This document shows, piece after piece, positions 38,042-47,146 of a stretch of 64,000 nt of DNA. Within the stretch, counting starts at the first letter, position 1; every line of letters begins with the position of its first letter. This DNA comes from Pedobacter panaciterrae. GTDB lineage: Bacteria; Bacteroidota; Bacteroidia; Sphingobacteriales; Sphingobacteriaceae. The notes beneath the pieces are model-generated. The model saw only the letters and a program-made list of their open reading frames with translations. It had not been told where the DNA came from and did not search any database. The position numbers and the translations under genes are program-made. The DNA lies in the NCBI RefSeq assembly GCF_001636695.1, contig NZ_LGEL01000013.1, positions 61,133-125,132 on the forward strand, given 5' to 3'.

Positions 38042-39730
38042 ATGATTAAAAGATATACAAAAGGAATGCTGGTGGCTTCTTTGGCAATAATTGCCATTAC
38101 CTTATCAGCATTAAAAAACAATTTTGGGGAAGATGAGTCAGAAAATGCGGGTCTGACAGTCCCTCAGGGTTTTTCAGCCGTAAAACTCATTGAAGGAATT
38201 GGTAAAGCCCGCCACCTGATCGTCACACCCAAGGGGCATATTTATGTAAGGCTGGCCAGAACAGTAAACAATCAGGGCACCCTATTGCTTGAAGAAAGCA
38301 ATGGAAAAGCCACTGTAAAATCAGGTTTTGGTAATTATGGTGGTACAGGTGTAAGGCTGTATAAAGATCATTTATATGTAGCCTCCAATTCAGAGATCTT
38401 CAGGTATAAGGTTGATGCCAATGAGCAGGTCATCAATCCTTCGGAACCAGAAACAATTGTAACCGGTCTTGTCGATAAAGGAACACATGAAACCAAATCG
38501 ATTGTAATGGACAATACTGGAAATATGTATGTTCCCATTGGCTGTCCCTCCAATTCCTGCCAGATCGAAGACAGGAAGCGCGGCTCATTAGGTCAGCCCG
38601 GCTGTCCCTTATTGCAGACTGCAGGTGGCGTATGGCAGTTTGATCCGGATAAGCCCGGGCAAACTTATGCAGATGGTATTCGTTATGCAACAGGCTTACG
38701 CAATGTAGTTGGAGTTGATTGGAACGAACAGACCAATCAGCTATATGTGATGCAGCATGGCCGCGATCAATTGGACAACTTGTTTCCTGACCTATTTACC
38801 GCTAAACAAAATGCCGAAATACCTGCTGAATGTATGTACGCACTAAAAAAGGGCGACAATGCCGGCTGGCCATTTATTTACTTTGACCGCTTACAGAATA
38901 AAAAAATCCTCGCCCCGGAATATGGCGGCGATGGAAAGAAAGAAGGCAGTTCGGAATATATTGATCCGGTTGTTGCCTTTCCCGCGCATATGGCACCCAA
39001 TGATATCCTGTTCTATACCGGCAACCAGTTTCCAGCTAAATATAAAAATGGTGCGTTTGTAGTTTTTCATGGCTCATGGAACAGAGCACCCGAACCACAG
39101 GCGGGATATTATGTAGTTTTTCAGCCATTCAAAAACGGCAAGCCCTTTGGCGACTGGGAGGTTTTTGCAGATGGATTCTCGGGCTCACCTGAGAAAACTG
39201 CATCAGGCCGGGCAGATCACCGTCCCTGCGGACTGGCCCAGGGCCCTGACGGCTCTTTATATGTCACCGATGATGTGAAAGGCGCTATTTATAAAATCAG
39301 CTATAAAGCCGGTATGGCATCTGCAGAACGAAAAGCAGCCACAGCCACCGCTCCATCAAAAACTGCTACGGCAGCTAAGATAGCTCCGGCCATTAAAACA
39401 TCTTATTTAGCAGGGGCAAAAGTCTATGCACGAAACTGCCAGACTTGTCACATGGCTGATGGCGGTGGAGTACAAAATTTAAACGCTCCCCTGAGTAAAA
39501 CAGATTATGTACTCGGTAATAAGGCCAGGTTGATCAACGTATTGCTAAAGGGCATGAAAGGAGTTGATATCGGCGGGGAAAGCTATAGCAATGTAATGCC
39601 TGCACATGATTTTCTGACCAATCAGGAAATTGCCGGAGTGCTCACCTATGTACGTAACAGTTTTGGAAACAAAGCCAGTGCAGTAACCATTGCGGAAGTT
39701 GCCGCCGCACGTAAAACAAAAAAACCATGA
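38042..39730 (+). CDS. PQQ sorbosone-dehydrogenase-like protein with C-terminal cytochrome c
   Basis: Predicted periplasmic sugar dehydrogenase. After a signal or anchor (residues 1-25), residues 40-430 form a six-bladed propeller of the L-sorbosone / soluble glucose dehydrogenase type (GLRNVVGVDWN, MQHGRDQLDNLFPDLF, FHGSWNRAPEPQAGY, PCGLAQGPDGSLYVTDD). An Ala/Thr-rich linker (430-455) leads to a class I cytochrome c domain with heme motif C466-x-x-C469-H470 (ARNCQTCHMADGGG) and a distal VMPAHDFLT. Electrons would pass from PQQ to the heme and on. The stop overlaps the start of the second GH28 gene by 4 bases (ATGA), so sugar oxidation is coupled to pectin breakdown. Confidence 0.85.
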   Translation: MIKRYTKGMLVASLAIIAITLSALKNNFGEDESENAGLTVPQGFSAVKLIEGIGKARHLIVTPKGHIYVRLARTVNNQGTLLLEESNGKATVKSGFGNYGGTGVRLYKDHLYVASNSEIFRYKVDANEQVINPSEPETIVTGLVDKGTHETKSIVMDNTGNMYVPIGCPSNSCQIEDRKRGSLGQPGCPLLQTAGGVWQFDPDKPGQTYADGIRYATGLRNVVGVDWNEQTNQLYVMQHGRDQLDNLFPDLFTAKQNAEIPAECMYALKKGDNAGWPFIYFDRLQNKKILAPEYGGDGKKEGSSEYIDPVVAFPAHMAPNDILFYTGNQFPAKYKNGAFVVFHGSWNRAPEPQAGYYVVFQPFKNGKPFGDWEVFADGFSGSPEKTASGRADHRPCGLAQGPDGSLYVTDDVKGAIYKISYKAGMASAERKAATATAPSKTATAAKIAPAIKTSYLAGAKVYARNCQTCHMADGGGVQNLNAPLSKTDYVLGNKARLINVLLKGMKGVDIGGESYSNVMPAHDFLTNQEIAGVLTYVRNSFGNKASAVTIAEVAAARKTKKP

Positions 39731-41253
39731 CAAGACTATACCGTCTCCTTTCGGGAACAATTGCTTTATTTTTTTCAGCTGCCTGTTTTGCTCAGGCCCA
39801 GCCTCCTGTTTACAATATTAAAAAATACGGGGCCATGGGCGATGGAAAAACCCTCGATACAAAGGCTATCGATAAAGCAATAACCGAAGCAAACGCCGCA
39901 GGTGGCGGCACAGTCTATTTTCCAGCCGGAGACTATTTATCGGTAACCATCCACCTGAAAAGCAACGTAGGCTTATACCTTGACCATGGCGCAACTATCG
40001 TTGCAGCTACGACCAGTAAAGAAGTGCAATACGATCTGCCGGAAAAAAGCGAGAATGACACCTACCAGGATTTTGGACACAGTTATTTTCACAATAGCCT
40101 GATCGTTGGTGAAAACCTCCATGACATCTCTATTACCGGTCCGGGAAAGATCTGGGGTAAAGGCCTGATCAGAGAAGATCAAAAAGAAAACAATGCTGGC
40201 TATGCGAACAAAGCACTAAGCCTTAAATTATGTAAAAATGTAATTCTCAGGGATTTCACTGTTGCCTATGGCGGCTGGTTTTGCTTTTTACTTACCGCAG
40301 TAGACAACGCAACGATTGACAACATCAAAATGGACACCAACCGCGATGGCATCGATCTTGTTTCCAGTAAGAATGTGCGGATTTCGAACTGCAGCATCAA
40401 TTCACCAGGAGACGATGCCATTGTGTTGAAGAGTGATTATGCACTGAACTATCCCCGCATGACAGAAAACATCACCATTACCAACTGCCAGGTTTCAGGA
40501 TATAATGAAGGTACTTTCCTTGATGGCACCTATAAGAAGAATGGACGTAAAGATGCGACCGGAAGGATTAAACTGGGTACGGAATCCAACGGGGGTTTTA
40601 AGAACATCACCATCAGCAATTGTGTATTTGACCATTGCCGTGGATTGGCACTGGAAACGGTGGATGGCGCAGTTCTGGAAGACATCACCATCACCAATAT
40701 CACCATGCGGGATGTACTGAACGCGCCTATTTTTATCAGACTTGGCGCAAGAATGCGTGGCCCTAAGGACTCTCCCTATAGTCAGCTGCGCCGGGTGCTG
40801 ATCAGCAATGTGGTCGCCTCAGGGGTAACCGGTGAACAGGCCGCAATCATCAGCGGAATTCCAGATCATGACATTGAAGATTTGACTTTGAGCAACATCC
40901 GTATCTATTTTAAAGGCGGAGGTACAAAAGCACAGTCCACAAGAGAAATACCTCCGCTGATCGACAGTTATCCGGATCCGAACCGATTTGGGATCACCCC
41001 TGCATATGGTTTTTTTATTAGAAATGTAAAAGACTTGAAAATGAACGATGTAGAAATAAGCTATGCAAAAGAGGACCTGAGGCCGGCCTTTATCTTAGAT
41101 CATGTGACCGGCGCGGACTTTCAGCATGTCCGTGCTCAAAAAGTTAATGGCGCTTCAACGTTCATGCTGACTGAAGTGAAAAACTTCAACCTGTTCAACA
41201 GCCCGGGACTGCCTGACACCAAAATAGAAGGAGTAAATAAAAAAGAATTTTAA
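39727..41253 (+). CDS. GH28 family pectin hydrolase (second copy)
   Basis: Second exported GH28 beta-helix enzyme, 508 residues, with a signal peptide ending at CFAQAQ. It begins YNIKKYGAMGDGKTLDTKAIDKAI, the standard GH28 opening. Catalytic Asp candidates are D207 in NRDGIDLV and D229-D230 in PGDDAIVLKSD; a GRIKLGTESNGG segment follows where many GH28 enzymes have GHG. It is clearly related to the first copy in the cluster, but differs enough in loops to suggest a different linkage. Its ATG overlaps the previous stop. Confidence 0.93.
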   Translation: MTRLYRLLSGTIALFFSAACFAQAQPPVYNIKKYGAMGDGKTLDTKAIDKAITEANAAGGGTVYFPAGDYLSVTIHLKSNVGLYLDHGATIVAATTSKEVQYDLPEKSENDTYQDFGHSYFHNSLIVGENLHDISITGPGKIWGKGLIREDQKENNAGYANKALSLKLCKNVILRDFTVAYGGWFCFLLTAVDNATIDNIKMDTNRDGIDLVSSKNVRISNCSINSPGDDAIVLKSDYALNYPRMTENITITNCQVSGYNEGTFLDGTYKKNGRKDATGRIKLGTESNGGFKNITISNCVFDHCRGLALETVDGAVLEDITITNITMRDVLNAPIFIRLGARMRGPKDSPYSQLRRVLISNVVASGVTGEQAAIISGIPDHDIEDLTLSNIRIYFKGGGTKAQSTREIPPLIDSYPDPNRFGITPAYGFFIRNVKDLKMNDVEISYAKEDLRPAFILDHVTGADFQHVRAQKVNGASTFMLTEVKNFNLFNSPGLPDTKIEGVNKKEF

Positions 41254-41308
41254 CGACCGCTCTGAAATTAAAAGCAGTCATAAATGAATGACACACAAAT
41301 AATAACAT

Positions 41309-43273
41309 ATGAATTTAATTACTAAAATCACACTCGCTTTTATAGTGCTGACGGGATTATCTCCCCAGCTTCATGCACAATCAAAAGCTATCGATTTGGC
41401 TTCCCCGAATGGAGGAATAAAAGTATCCATAAGTCTCGGCGATAAGATCTACTATTCTGTTATGGGTGCCGGACAATCCTTATTGAATAAAAACTCGCTT
41501 TCCCTGAGCCTGAAAGATGAAATACTTGGAGAAAACCCAAAACTAATCTCGTCCAGAAAAACCAAAGGAGAAGATATCATAAAACCCTATGTGTCACTGA
41601 AATTCTCCAATGTAAAAAACAACTATAATGGGCTTGTCCTAAATTTCAAAGGGAATTTTTCTGTGGAGTTCCGTGCTTTTGATGATGGTCTTGCGTACCG
41701 TTTTATAACCAGTAAAAAAGGCGATATAGAGGTTTTGAATGAACAGTTCTCTGTTAATTTTCCTGATAATTATCTGCTGCATGTACAGCAAAATAATGGC
41801 TTCAAAACAGCTTACGAAGAATCTTATCAGCACATCGAATCGAATAGCTGGAAACCAGCCGATAAAATGGCCAATCTCCCCCTCTTAATTGACACCAAAA
41901 AACAATACAAAATACTGATCAGTGAGTCCGACCTTTCTGATTATCCGGCGCTTTTTCTTAAAGGCAGCGGGAATAACGGTCTGGAAGGTTCCTTCCCGAA
42001 AGCGCCTCTTGAATTTGCTCCGGATGGCGACCGTAGTCAAAAGATTACGAAATCAGCCGACTATATTGCAAAAACTAAGGGCTCAAGAAACTTCCCGTGG
42101 CGTTATTTTGTGATCACTTCAGATGACAGGCAGCTGATGCAAAATACCATGACCTTAAAGCTATCGGCAAAAAGTGAAATTGCCGACCCAAGCTGGATTA
42201 AGCCGGGGCAAGCCAGCTGGGAATGGTGGAATGACGCCACCCCCTACGGACCAGATGTGAATTTCGTGTCTGGTTATAACCTGGATACCTATAAATATTA
42301 TATTGACTTCGCTTCGAAATACGGCATCAAATACATCGTAATGGATGAAGGCTGGGCTAAAAGCACCACCGATCCCTATACCCCGAACCCAAAAGTAGAT
42401 GTAAAAGAGCTGATCCGTTATGGCAAAACTAAAAATGTGGACATCATTCTATGGTTAACCTGGCTTACAGTACACAACAATATGGATCTGTTTAAGACCT
42501 TCCACGAATGGGGAATCAAAGGAGTTAAGATCGATTTCATGGACCGCAGCGACCAATGGATGGTTAACTACTACGAAAACGTAGTGAAAGAAGCCGCCAA
42601 AAATCAAATATTTGTTGACTTTCATGGCTCTTTTAAGCCTGCGGGTTTGGAATATAAATATCCAAATCTGATTTCTTACGAAGGCGTTAGAGGCTTGGAA
42701 CAAATGGGTGGCTGTACCCCGGATAACAGTATTTACCTTCCTTTTATGCGTAATGCCGTTGGGCCCATGGATTTCACGCCGGGCGCGATGCTCAATATGC
42801 AACCGGACGTAAACCGCGGAACGCGGCCAAACGCAACCGGCGTAGGCACACGGGCCTACCAACTCGCCTTATACGTTGTTTTTGAAAGCGGTGTACAAAT
42901 GCTGGCAGACAATCCGACCCTTTATTACCGGAGCCCGGATTGCACGGAATTCATCACAAGTGTACCAACGACCTGGGATGAAACCAAAGCATTGGCCGCT
43001 ACGGTTGGTGAGGTGGCTATAGTAGCCAAACGTAAAGGCGGTCAATGGTTCGTAGGCGGCATCACCAACGGCAAAGAAAAGGAAAGAAACATAGAACTGA
43101 CTTTCGATTTCCTTGAAAAAGGCAAATCCTATACCATGACTTACTTTGAAGATGGCATAAACGCAGGTAAACAGGCTATGGATTACAGGAAAAAGACTGT
43201 TCAGGTGAAAGCCGGAGATAAGATAACCGTTAAAATGGTTCGCAACGGTGGCTGGGCAGCAGTATTGAGATAG
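41309..43273 (+). CDS. GH97 glycosidase, retaining type
   Basis: Exported GH97 enzyme of 654 residues with a signal peptide ending at LHAQ. An N-terminal beta-sandwich of about 280 residues leads to a TIM barrel starting SWEWWNDATPYG. D409 in GVKIDFMDRSDQ matches the nucleophile position of retaining alpha-galactosidase members of GH97, rather than the Glu-based inverting SusB-type alpha-glucosidases. The YEGVRGLEQMGGCTP segment is typical of the family. Retaining alpha-galactosidase activity is therefore inferred, fitting removal of galactose from pectin side chains. Confidence 0.9.
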   Translation: MNLITKITLAFIVLTGLSPQLHAQSKAIDLASPNGGIKVSISLGDKIYYSVMGAGQSLLNKNSLSLSLKDEILGENPKLISSRKTKGEDIIKPYVSLKFSNVKNNYNGLVLNFKGNFSVEFRAFDDGLAYRFITSKKGDIEVLNEQFSVNFPDNYLLHVQQNNGFKTAYEESYQHIESNSWKPADKMANLPLLIDTKKQYKILISESDLSDYPALFLKGSGNNGLEGSFPKAPLEFAPDGDRSQKITKSADYIAKTKGSRNFPWRYFVITSDDRQLMQNTMTLKLSAKSEIADPSWIKPGQASWEWWNDATPYGPDVNFVSGYNLDTYKYYIDFASKYGIKYIVMDEGWAKSTTDPYTPNPKVDVKELIRYGKTKNVDIILWLTWLTVHNNMDLFKTFHEWGIKGVKIDFMDRSDQWMVNYYENVVKEAAKNQIFVDFHGSFKPAGLEYKYPNLISYEGVRGLEQMGGCTPDNSIYLPFMRNAVGPMDFTPGAMLNMQPDVNRGTRPNATGVGTRAYQLALYVVFESGVQMLADNPTLYYRSPDCTEFITSVPTTWDETKALAATVGEVAIVAKRKGGQWFVGGITNGKEKERNIELTFDFLEKGKSYTMTYFEDGINAGKQAMDYRKKTVQVKAGDKITVKMVRNGGWAAVLR

Positions 43274-43296
43274 ACTAAAACCTCAATTTACGTGAT

Positions 43297-46005
43297 ATGA
43301 AAAAATTGTTTTTGCTATGTATGCTGCTGAATACCGCTTTCGGCTTCGCACAGGGTCCGGGAGCGTTGAGCACTTATCCTTTGGCGGTACCTGAAGAAAA
43401 TTCACTGATGACGGCCTGGGAAAAGAAGCCGGTTCTGGATTCAAAATTAGTGGATGATATGGAAACTGACGGCAGGTGGAAAGTAACCAGCATTGGGCAA
43501 ATGAACTACACAAAAGATCGCGCAAAAGACGGGAAACAGTCACTCCGGTTTCGCACTTCTGTCAGGGATACTGCTTTTTTAGGCCTTCCCGCTAATAAAA
43601 CAAAATGGGGTTCACAATACTTTAACATATCTGGACAGGCTGGCGCCGCCTCTGTACAGTTGCGCTTTGAGACGCCGCAGGACTGGTCAAAATTTAATCG
43701 CATTTCTTTGTGGGTATATGTGCATCCTACAACGCTCCCAAGGCACAATCTAAATTTGGGCATCAGTAATCAGGGTACAGTTTCGACAATACTGAGCTCT
43801 GCCCGAACCCACTACACCAACGACCTGAAACCTGGCCAATGGAACCACATCATCTTTGAGATGCCTCATTTAGAACGCAATAAGGTAACCATGTTTAGCC
43901 TGACCAGGGAACTCACCGGAAACGATCCCGGAGAAGATGAAATCGCTGCTTATTATATTGACAACCTGGAAATACAGCGTGTGGAAACCGATCAGTACGA
44001 GGGTTGGAATGTTTCACCTGAAAAATTCTCCTTCAGCCATATTGGTTACCGGCCCAATGACGCAAAAGTAGCTATGGTAGGCAATACTGCCGGCAGCAGC
44101 AAATTTCAATTAATCGATCAGCAGAATAAAAGCGTTTTTTCAGGCAGTGTAAAAGTGATAAGTGGTAAAACCGGGTCCTTCAAACAGTTAGATTTTTCTG
44201 ATTTCAAAACAGCCGGGATCTACCGGATCCGTTGCGGTGAATTGGTTTCCAAGCCCTTCCCCATCAATAACAACGTATGGATGGAGCCTGTTGTCAAGGC
44301 ATTAAACTTTTATTTCTGCGAGCGTTGCGGCTACGAAGTACCGGGCCTGCATAAAGCCTGCCATATGGACTGGCAGGGATTTCGCGGAGAGGTAAAAAAA
44401 GTGGTCAACGGTGGTTACCATGATGCCGGAGATCTTTCGCAAGGTATCTGGCGTACCTCAATGGCGACTTATGCCATGTTAAACAACCTGGATGTACTGC
44501 AGCAGCAAAATGGTGCAGCAGACATGACCAAAAGAATAAGATCTGAAATAGAATGGGGTTTACAATATCTGCTTAAAACACGTTTTGGCGACGGCTTTCA
44601 TATTCACTGGTGCCGCATGCGCATGTTTACAGATAATGTTATTAGTACAGTTGACGACGTAGTAGTCCCTGCCGAAAATATAGCCTGGGAAAATTTCCTG
44701 GCAGCTGCAGTTGAAAGTAAAGCGGCGGCGGTTTTTGAAAAGTCAAACCCTGACCTTGCACGTCAGGTACGTGCCACTGCAATTGACGACTGGCAGGCCG
44801 CTGTGGCCTCTCGTCTGAACTGGGACGAGGCCACTTTTGAAGAAGCATCATGGGGAGTAACCTCATCCTTGTTACTCGCTAAGCTTACAGGAGAAAAAAA
44901 GTATAAAAAACACGCTGTTCTGTTTGGCAACCTGCTGATCAAATGCCAGGAACAAAATTTTGTTAAAGGAATACCCATTACCGGATATTTCTATTCAAAT
45001 ACCAGTGGTAAGCGGGTAATACACAACAAACATACTGCATTTGAGGAAGCCCCAATGATTGCTTTGGCCATGCTCTGCAAAGAACTGCCGGAAAATGAGA
45101 ACTGGATAAACTGGTACAGTTCGGCCGTATTGTACAGCGAATTCTTTATGAAACGCGGCAGTCAGATCTCAGCGCCCTACAACCTGCTGCCAAATTCGGT
45201 ATGGGCAAAGTCCGAGATCACTGGAGACAAGGATGAAAAACGAAGAGACATGATGCTGCAGCAATTCAATGATGGTACCAGGCTGAATGATGAATACGTA
45301 TTACGGACCTTCCCCATCTGGAACGATAACCTCTTTCATGGCAACACCAACATCCAGTTATCCAATACCTGGGCACTGGCCGAGGCAGCCAGGTTGCGCA
45401 ATGATGCCGAAGGAATGAAACTGGTCGGCAAACAGCTGGAATGGGTCATGGGCGCCAACCCCTTTGGACAAAGCCTGATGTATGGTTCCGGCTATGACTT
45501 CGCACCTCAGTTTGTGTATTGTTTAAAAGATATTGTAGGTGCTCTGCCCGTCGGAATGGACAGCAGATCAGGTGATATGCCCTACTGGCCCGCCACGGTA
45601 AGTGCGACCTTCAAGGAGATCTGGATCGAACCGGTAAACCGGTTTATGGGAGCGGTAGCGGTCTATTCCTCACAGGATCAATCCGCAAAAATTAAACAAA
45701 AGCCCGGCAAAAATATAGAGATACAGACTGAAACAGTTCAGTCCGGCAACGGAACGGTTTCAGTAAGCCTGAGTATTTCCGGGACCGGCTCTCATGATCT
45801 GGAAATAAAAGCATTCAATGCAAGGGCCAGCCTAAACACAAAACAGATCCACCTTTCAGCCGGTAAAAAAGAAAAAATACAATTCCAGCTCAGCGTTGCA
45901 GATCAGACAAAGCCTTATATTGCAGTAGTTTCCGCTGATAAAAATCCGGATCTGCATAAAGAAATCGTGGGTTCTTACAGCGATGCATCCATTTTAACCA
46001 AATAA
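43297..46005 (+). CDS. GH9 family glycosidase with CelD_N-type Ig domain
   Basis: Large exported protein of 902 residues. After the signal peptide (ending FAQ), residues 30-230 form a carbohydrate-binding-like beta-sandwich. Residues 240-335 are a cellulase N-terminal Ig-like domain (FSHIGYRPNDAKVAMV). The (alpha/alpha)6 GH9 domain follows with the catalytic pair D376/D379 in GGYHDAGDLSQG and general acid E778 in WIEPVNRFMGAVA. A C-terminal beta domain ends the protein. GH9 are usually beta-glucanases. In this pectin cluster an exo-acting or side-chain activity is possible, and the long N-terminal region is unusual. Confidence 0.88.
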   Translation: MKKLFLLCMLLNTAFGFAQGPGALSTYPLAVPEENSLMTAWEKKPVLDSKLVDDMETDGRWKVTSIGQMNYTKDRAKDGKQSLRFRTSVRDTAFLGLPANKTKWGSQYFNISGQAGAASVQLRFETPQDWSKFNRISLWVYVHPTTLPRHNLNLGISNQGTVSTILSSARTHYTNDLKPGQWNHIIFEMPHLERNKVTMFSLTRELTGNDPGEDEIAAYYIDNLEIQRVETDQYEGWNVSPEKFSFSHIGYRPNDAKVAMVGNTAGSSKFQLIDQQNKSVFSGSVKVISGKTGSFKQLDFSDFKTAGIYRIRCGELVSKPFPINNNVWMEPVVKALNFYFCERCGYEVPGLHKACHMDWQGFRGEVKKVVNGGYHDAGDLSQGIWRTSMATYAMLNNLDVLQQQNGAADMTKRIRSEIEWGLQYLLKTRFGDGFHIHWCRMRMFTDNVISTVDDVVVPAENIAWENFLAAAVESKAAAVFEKSNPDLARQVRATAIDDWQAAVASRLNWDEATFEEASWGVTSSLLLAKLTGEKKYKKHAVLFGNLLIKCQEQNFVKGIPITGYFYSNTSGKRVIHNKHTAFEEAPMIALAMLCKELPENENWINWYSSAVLYSEFFMKRGSQISAPYNLLPNSVWAKSEITGDKDEKRRDMMLQQFNDGTRLNDEYVLRTFPIWNDNLFHGNTNIQLSNTWALAEAARLRNDAEGMKLVGKQLEWVMGANPFGQSLMYGSGYDFAPQFVYCLKDIVGALPVGMDSRSGDMPYWPATVSATFKEIWIEPVNRFMGAVAVYSSQDQSAKIKQKPGKNIEIQTETVQSGNGTVSVSLSISGTGSHDLEIKAFNARASLNTKQIHLSAGKKEKIQFQLSVADQTKPYIAVVSADKNPDLHKEIVGSYSDASILTK

Positions 46006-46016
46006 ACCTTCGAAAG

Positions 46017-47135
46017 ATGAAAACCACTCAAAACCATATTCTTTGTGCCTTGATTTTATTATTTGCGTCGGGTACCATTTTGGCACAAAATAAGACCAAA
46101 GGCAAGACGGCGATCAAAAAAACCGCCGCTTCTGCAACCCCCTGTATGGATGTGCTGCCGCTTTTTACCTCACCCGGCGTGCCTGCAATGGCTCCTGAAG
46201 AAGAATTTGCGCCGCTGATTAATTCGACGGAGATACCGCCATCAAATTTACCGGGAAAAGGTCTGGCGCAGCACCCAATGCTGTATGTCGGTGAGAATTG
46301 TAACCGCATGTCGCTGATTAAAGATGGTAAAGTCATTTGGACCTATTCTACCGGTAAAGGACCGGAGTACGATGATGTTTGGATGCTTTCCAATGGCAAC
46401 ATCCTGTTTACCCGCATGCAGTATGTGGCCCTGATCACCCCAGATAAGAAAGTACTCTGGCGATACGATTGCAATAACTCTAAAGGGATCGAACATACTG
46501 AAGTGCACTCCTGCCAACCCATAGGTTTAGACAGGGTAATGTTTGTAGTAAGCGGCCTGCCTCCCAAATTGATGATCGTCAACATCAGGACCGGCAAGAT
46601 TGAAGTAGAACAAGTGCTTCCTTCTAACCAGCCACCAACTGTTGGCGATATCCACCCGCAGCTTAGAAGGGCTCGTGTCACTGCTCAGGGCACTTATCTG
46701 ATATCTTTCCTCAACATGGGACGGGTGGTAGAATATGATAAAGATTTCAAAGAAATCTGGAGCTACAAGTCGCCAAAACCATGGGCGGCAATACGGCTAA
46801 AGAACGGCAATACCCTGATCACCGATGAAGCCGACAACTCGACCCGGGAGGTAAATTCAAAAGGTGAAATTGTATGGGAGTTTAATTGCAAAACTGATCT
46901 GCCGGCCGAATACCAGTTTACCTCCGCACCGCAGACCTGTACCAGACTCGCCAATGGCAACACCATTTTTGCCTCGCGCGGCCAGGGAGGAAAAGGGCCG
47001 CAGCTTATTGAAGTTACCAGGGACAAAAAAGTAGTTTGGGTGCTATGGGATTGGAAAAACGTAGGCGATGCCACTGCATTACAAGTCTTAGCCGATCCCG
47101 GCGTTCCTGAAATTCCCGGCCAGTCTGAACATTAA
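46017..47135 (+). CDS. Exported beta-propeller protein (PQQ-like / arylsulfotransferase-like repeats)
   Basis: Secreted protein of 372 residues, signal peptide ending ILAQ, then a low-complexity Lys/Thr/Ala region (KGKTAIKKTAASATP). The rest is a propeller with repeats of the form DGKVIWTYSTGKG, VLWRYDCNNSKG, IWSYKSPKPW and IVWEFNCK, each with a Trp near the strand end. It resembles PQQ-like repeat proteins and the propeller of arylsulfotransferases but has no recognised catalytic motif. It sits 11 bases after the GH9 gene and 11 before the CE15 gene, so it belongs to the unit. Polysaccharide binding or lyase-like activity are guesses only. Confidence 0.72.
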   Translation: MKTTQNHILCALILLFASGTILAQNKTKGKTAIKKTAASATPCMDVLPLFTSPGVPAMAPEEEFAPLINSTEIPPSNLPGKGLAQHPMLYVGENCNRMSLIKDGKVIWTYSTGKGPEYDDVWMLSNGNILFTRMQYVALITPDKKVLWRYDCNNSKGIEHTEVHSCQPIGLDRVMFVVSGLPPKLMIVNIRTGKIEVEQVLPSNQPPTVGDIHPQLRRARVTAQGTYLISFLNMGRVVEYDKDFKEIWSYKSPKPWAAIRLKNGNTLITDEADNSTREVNSKGEIVWEFNCKTDLPAEYQFTSAPQTCTRLANGNTIFASRGQGGKGPQLIEVTRDKKVVWVLWDWKNVGDATALQVLADPGVPEIPGQSEH

Positions 47136-47146
47136 CAGAAGAAAAT

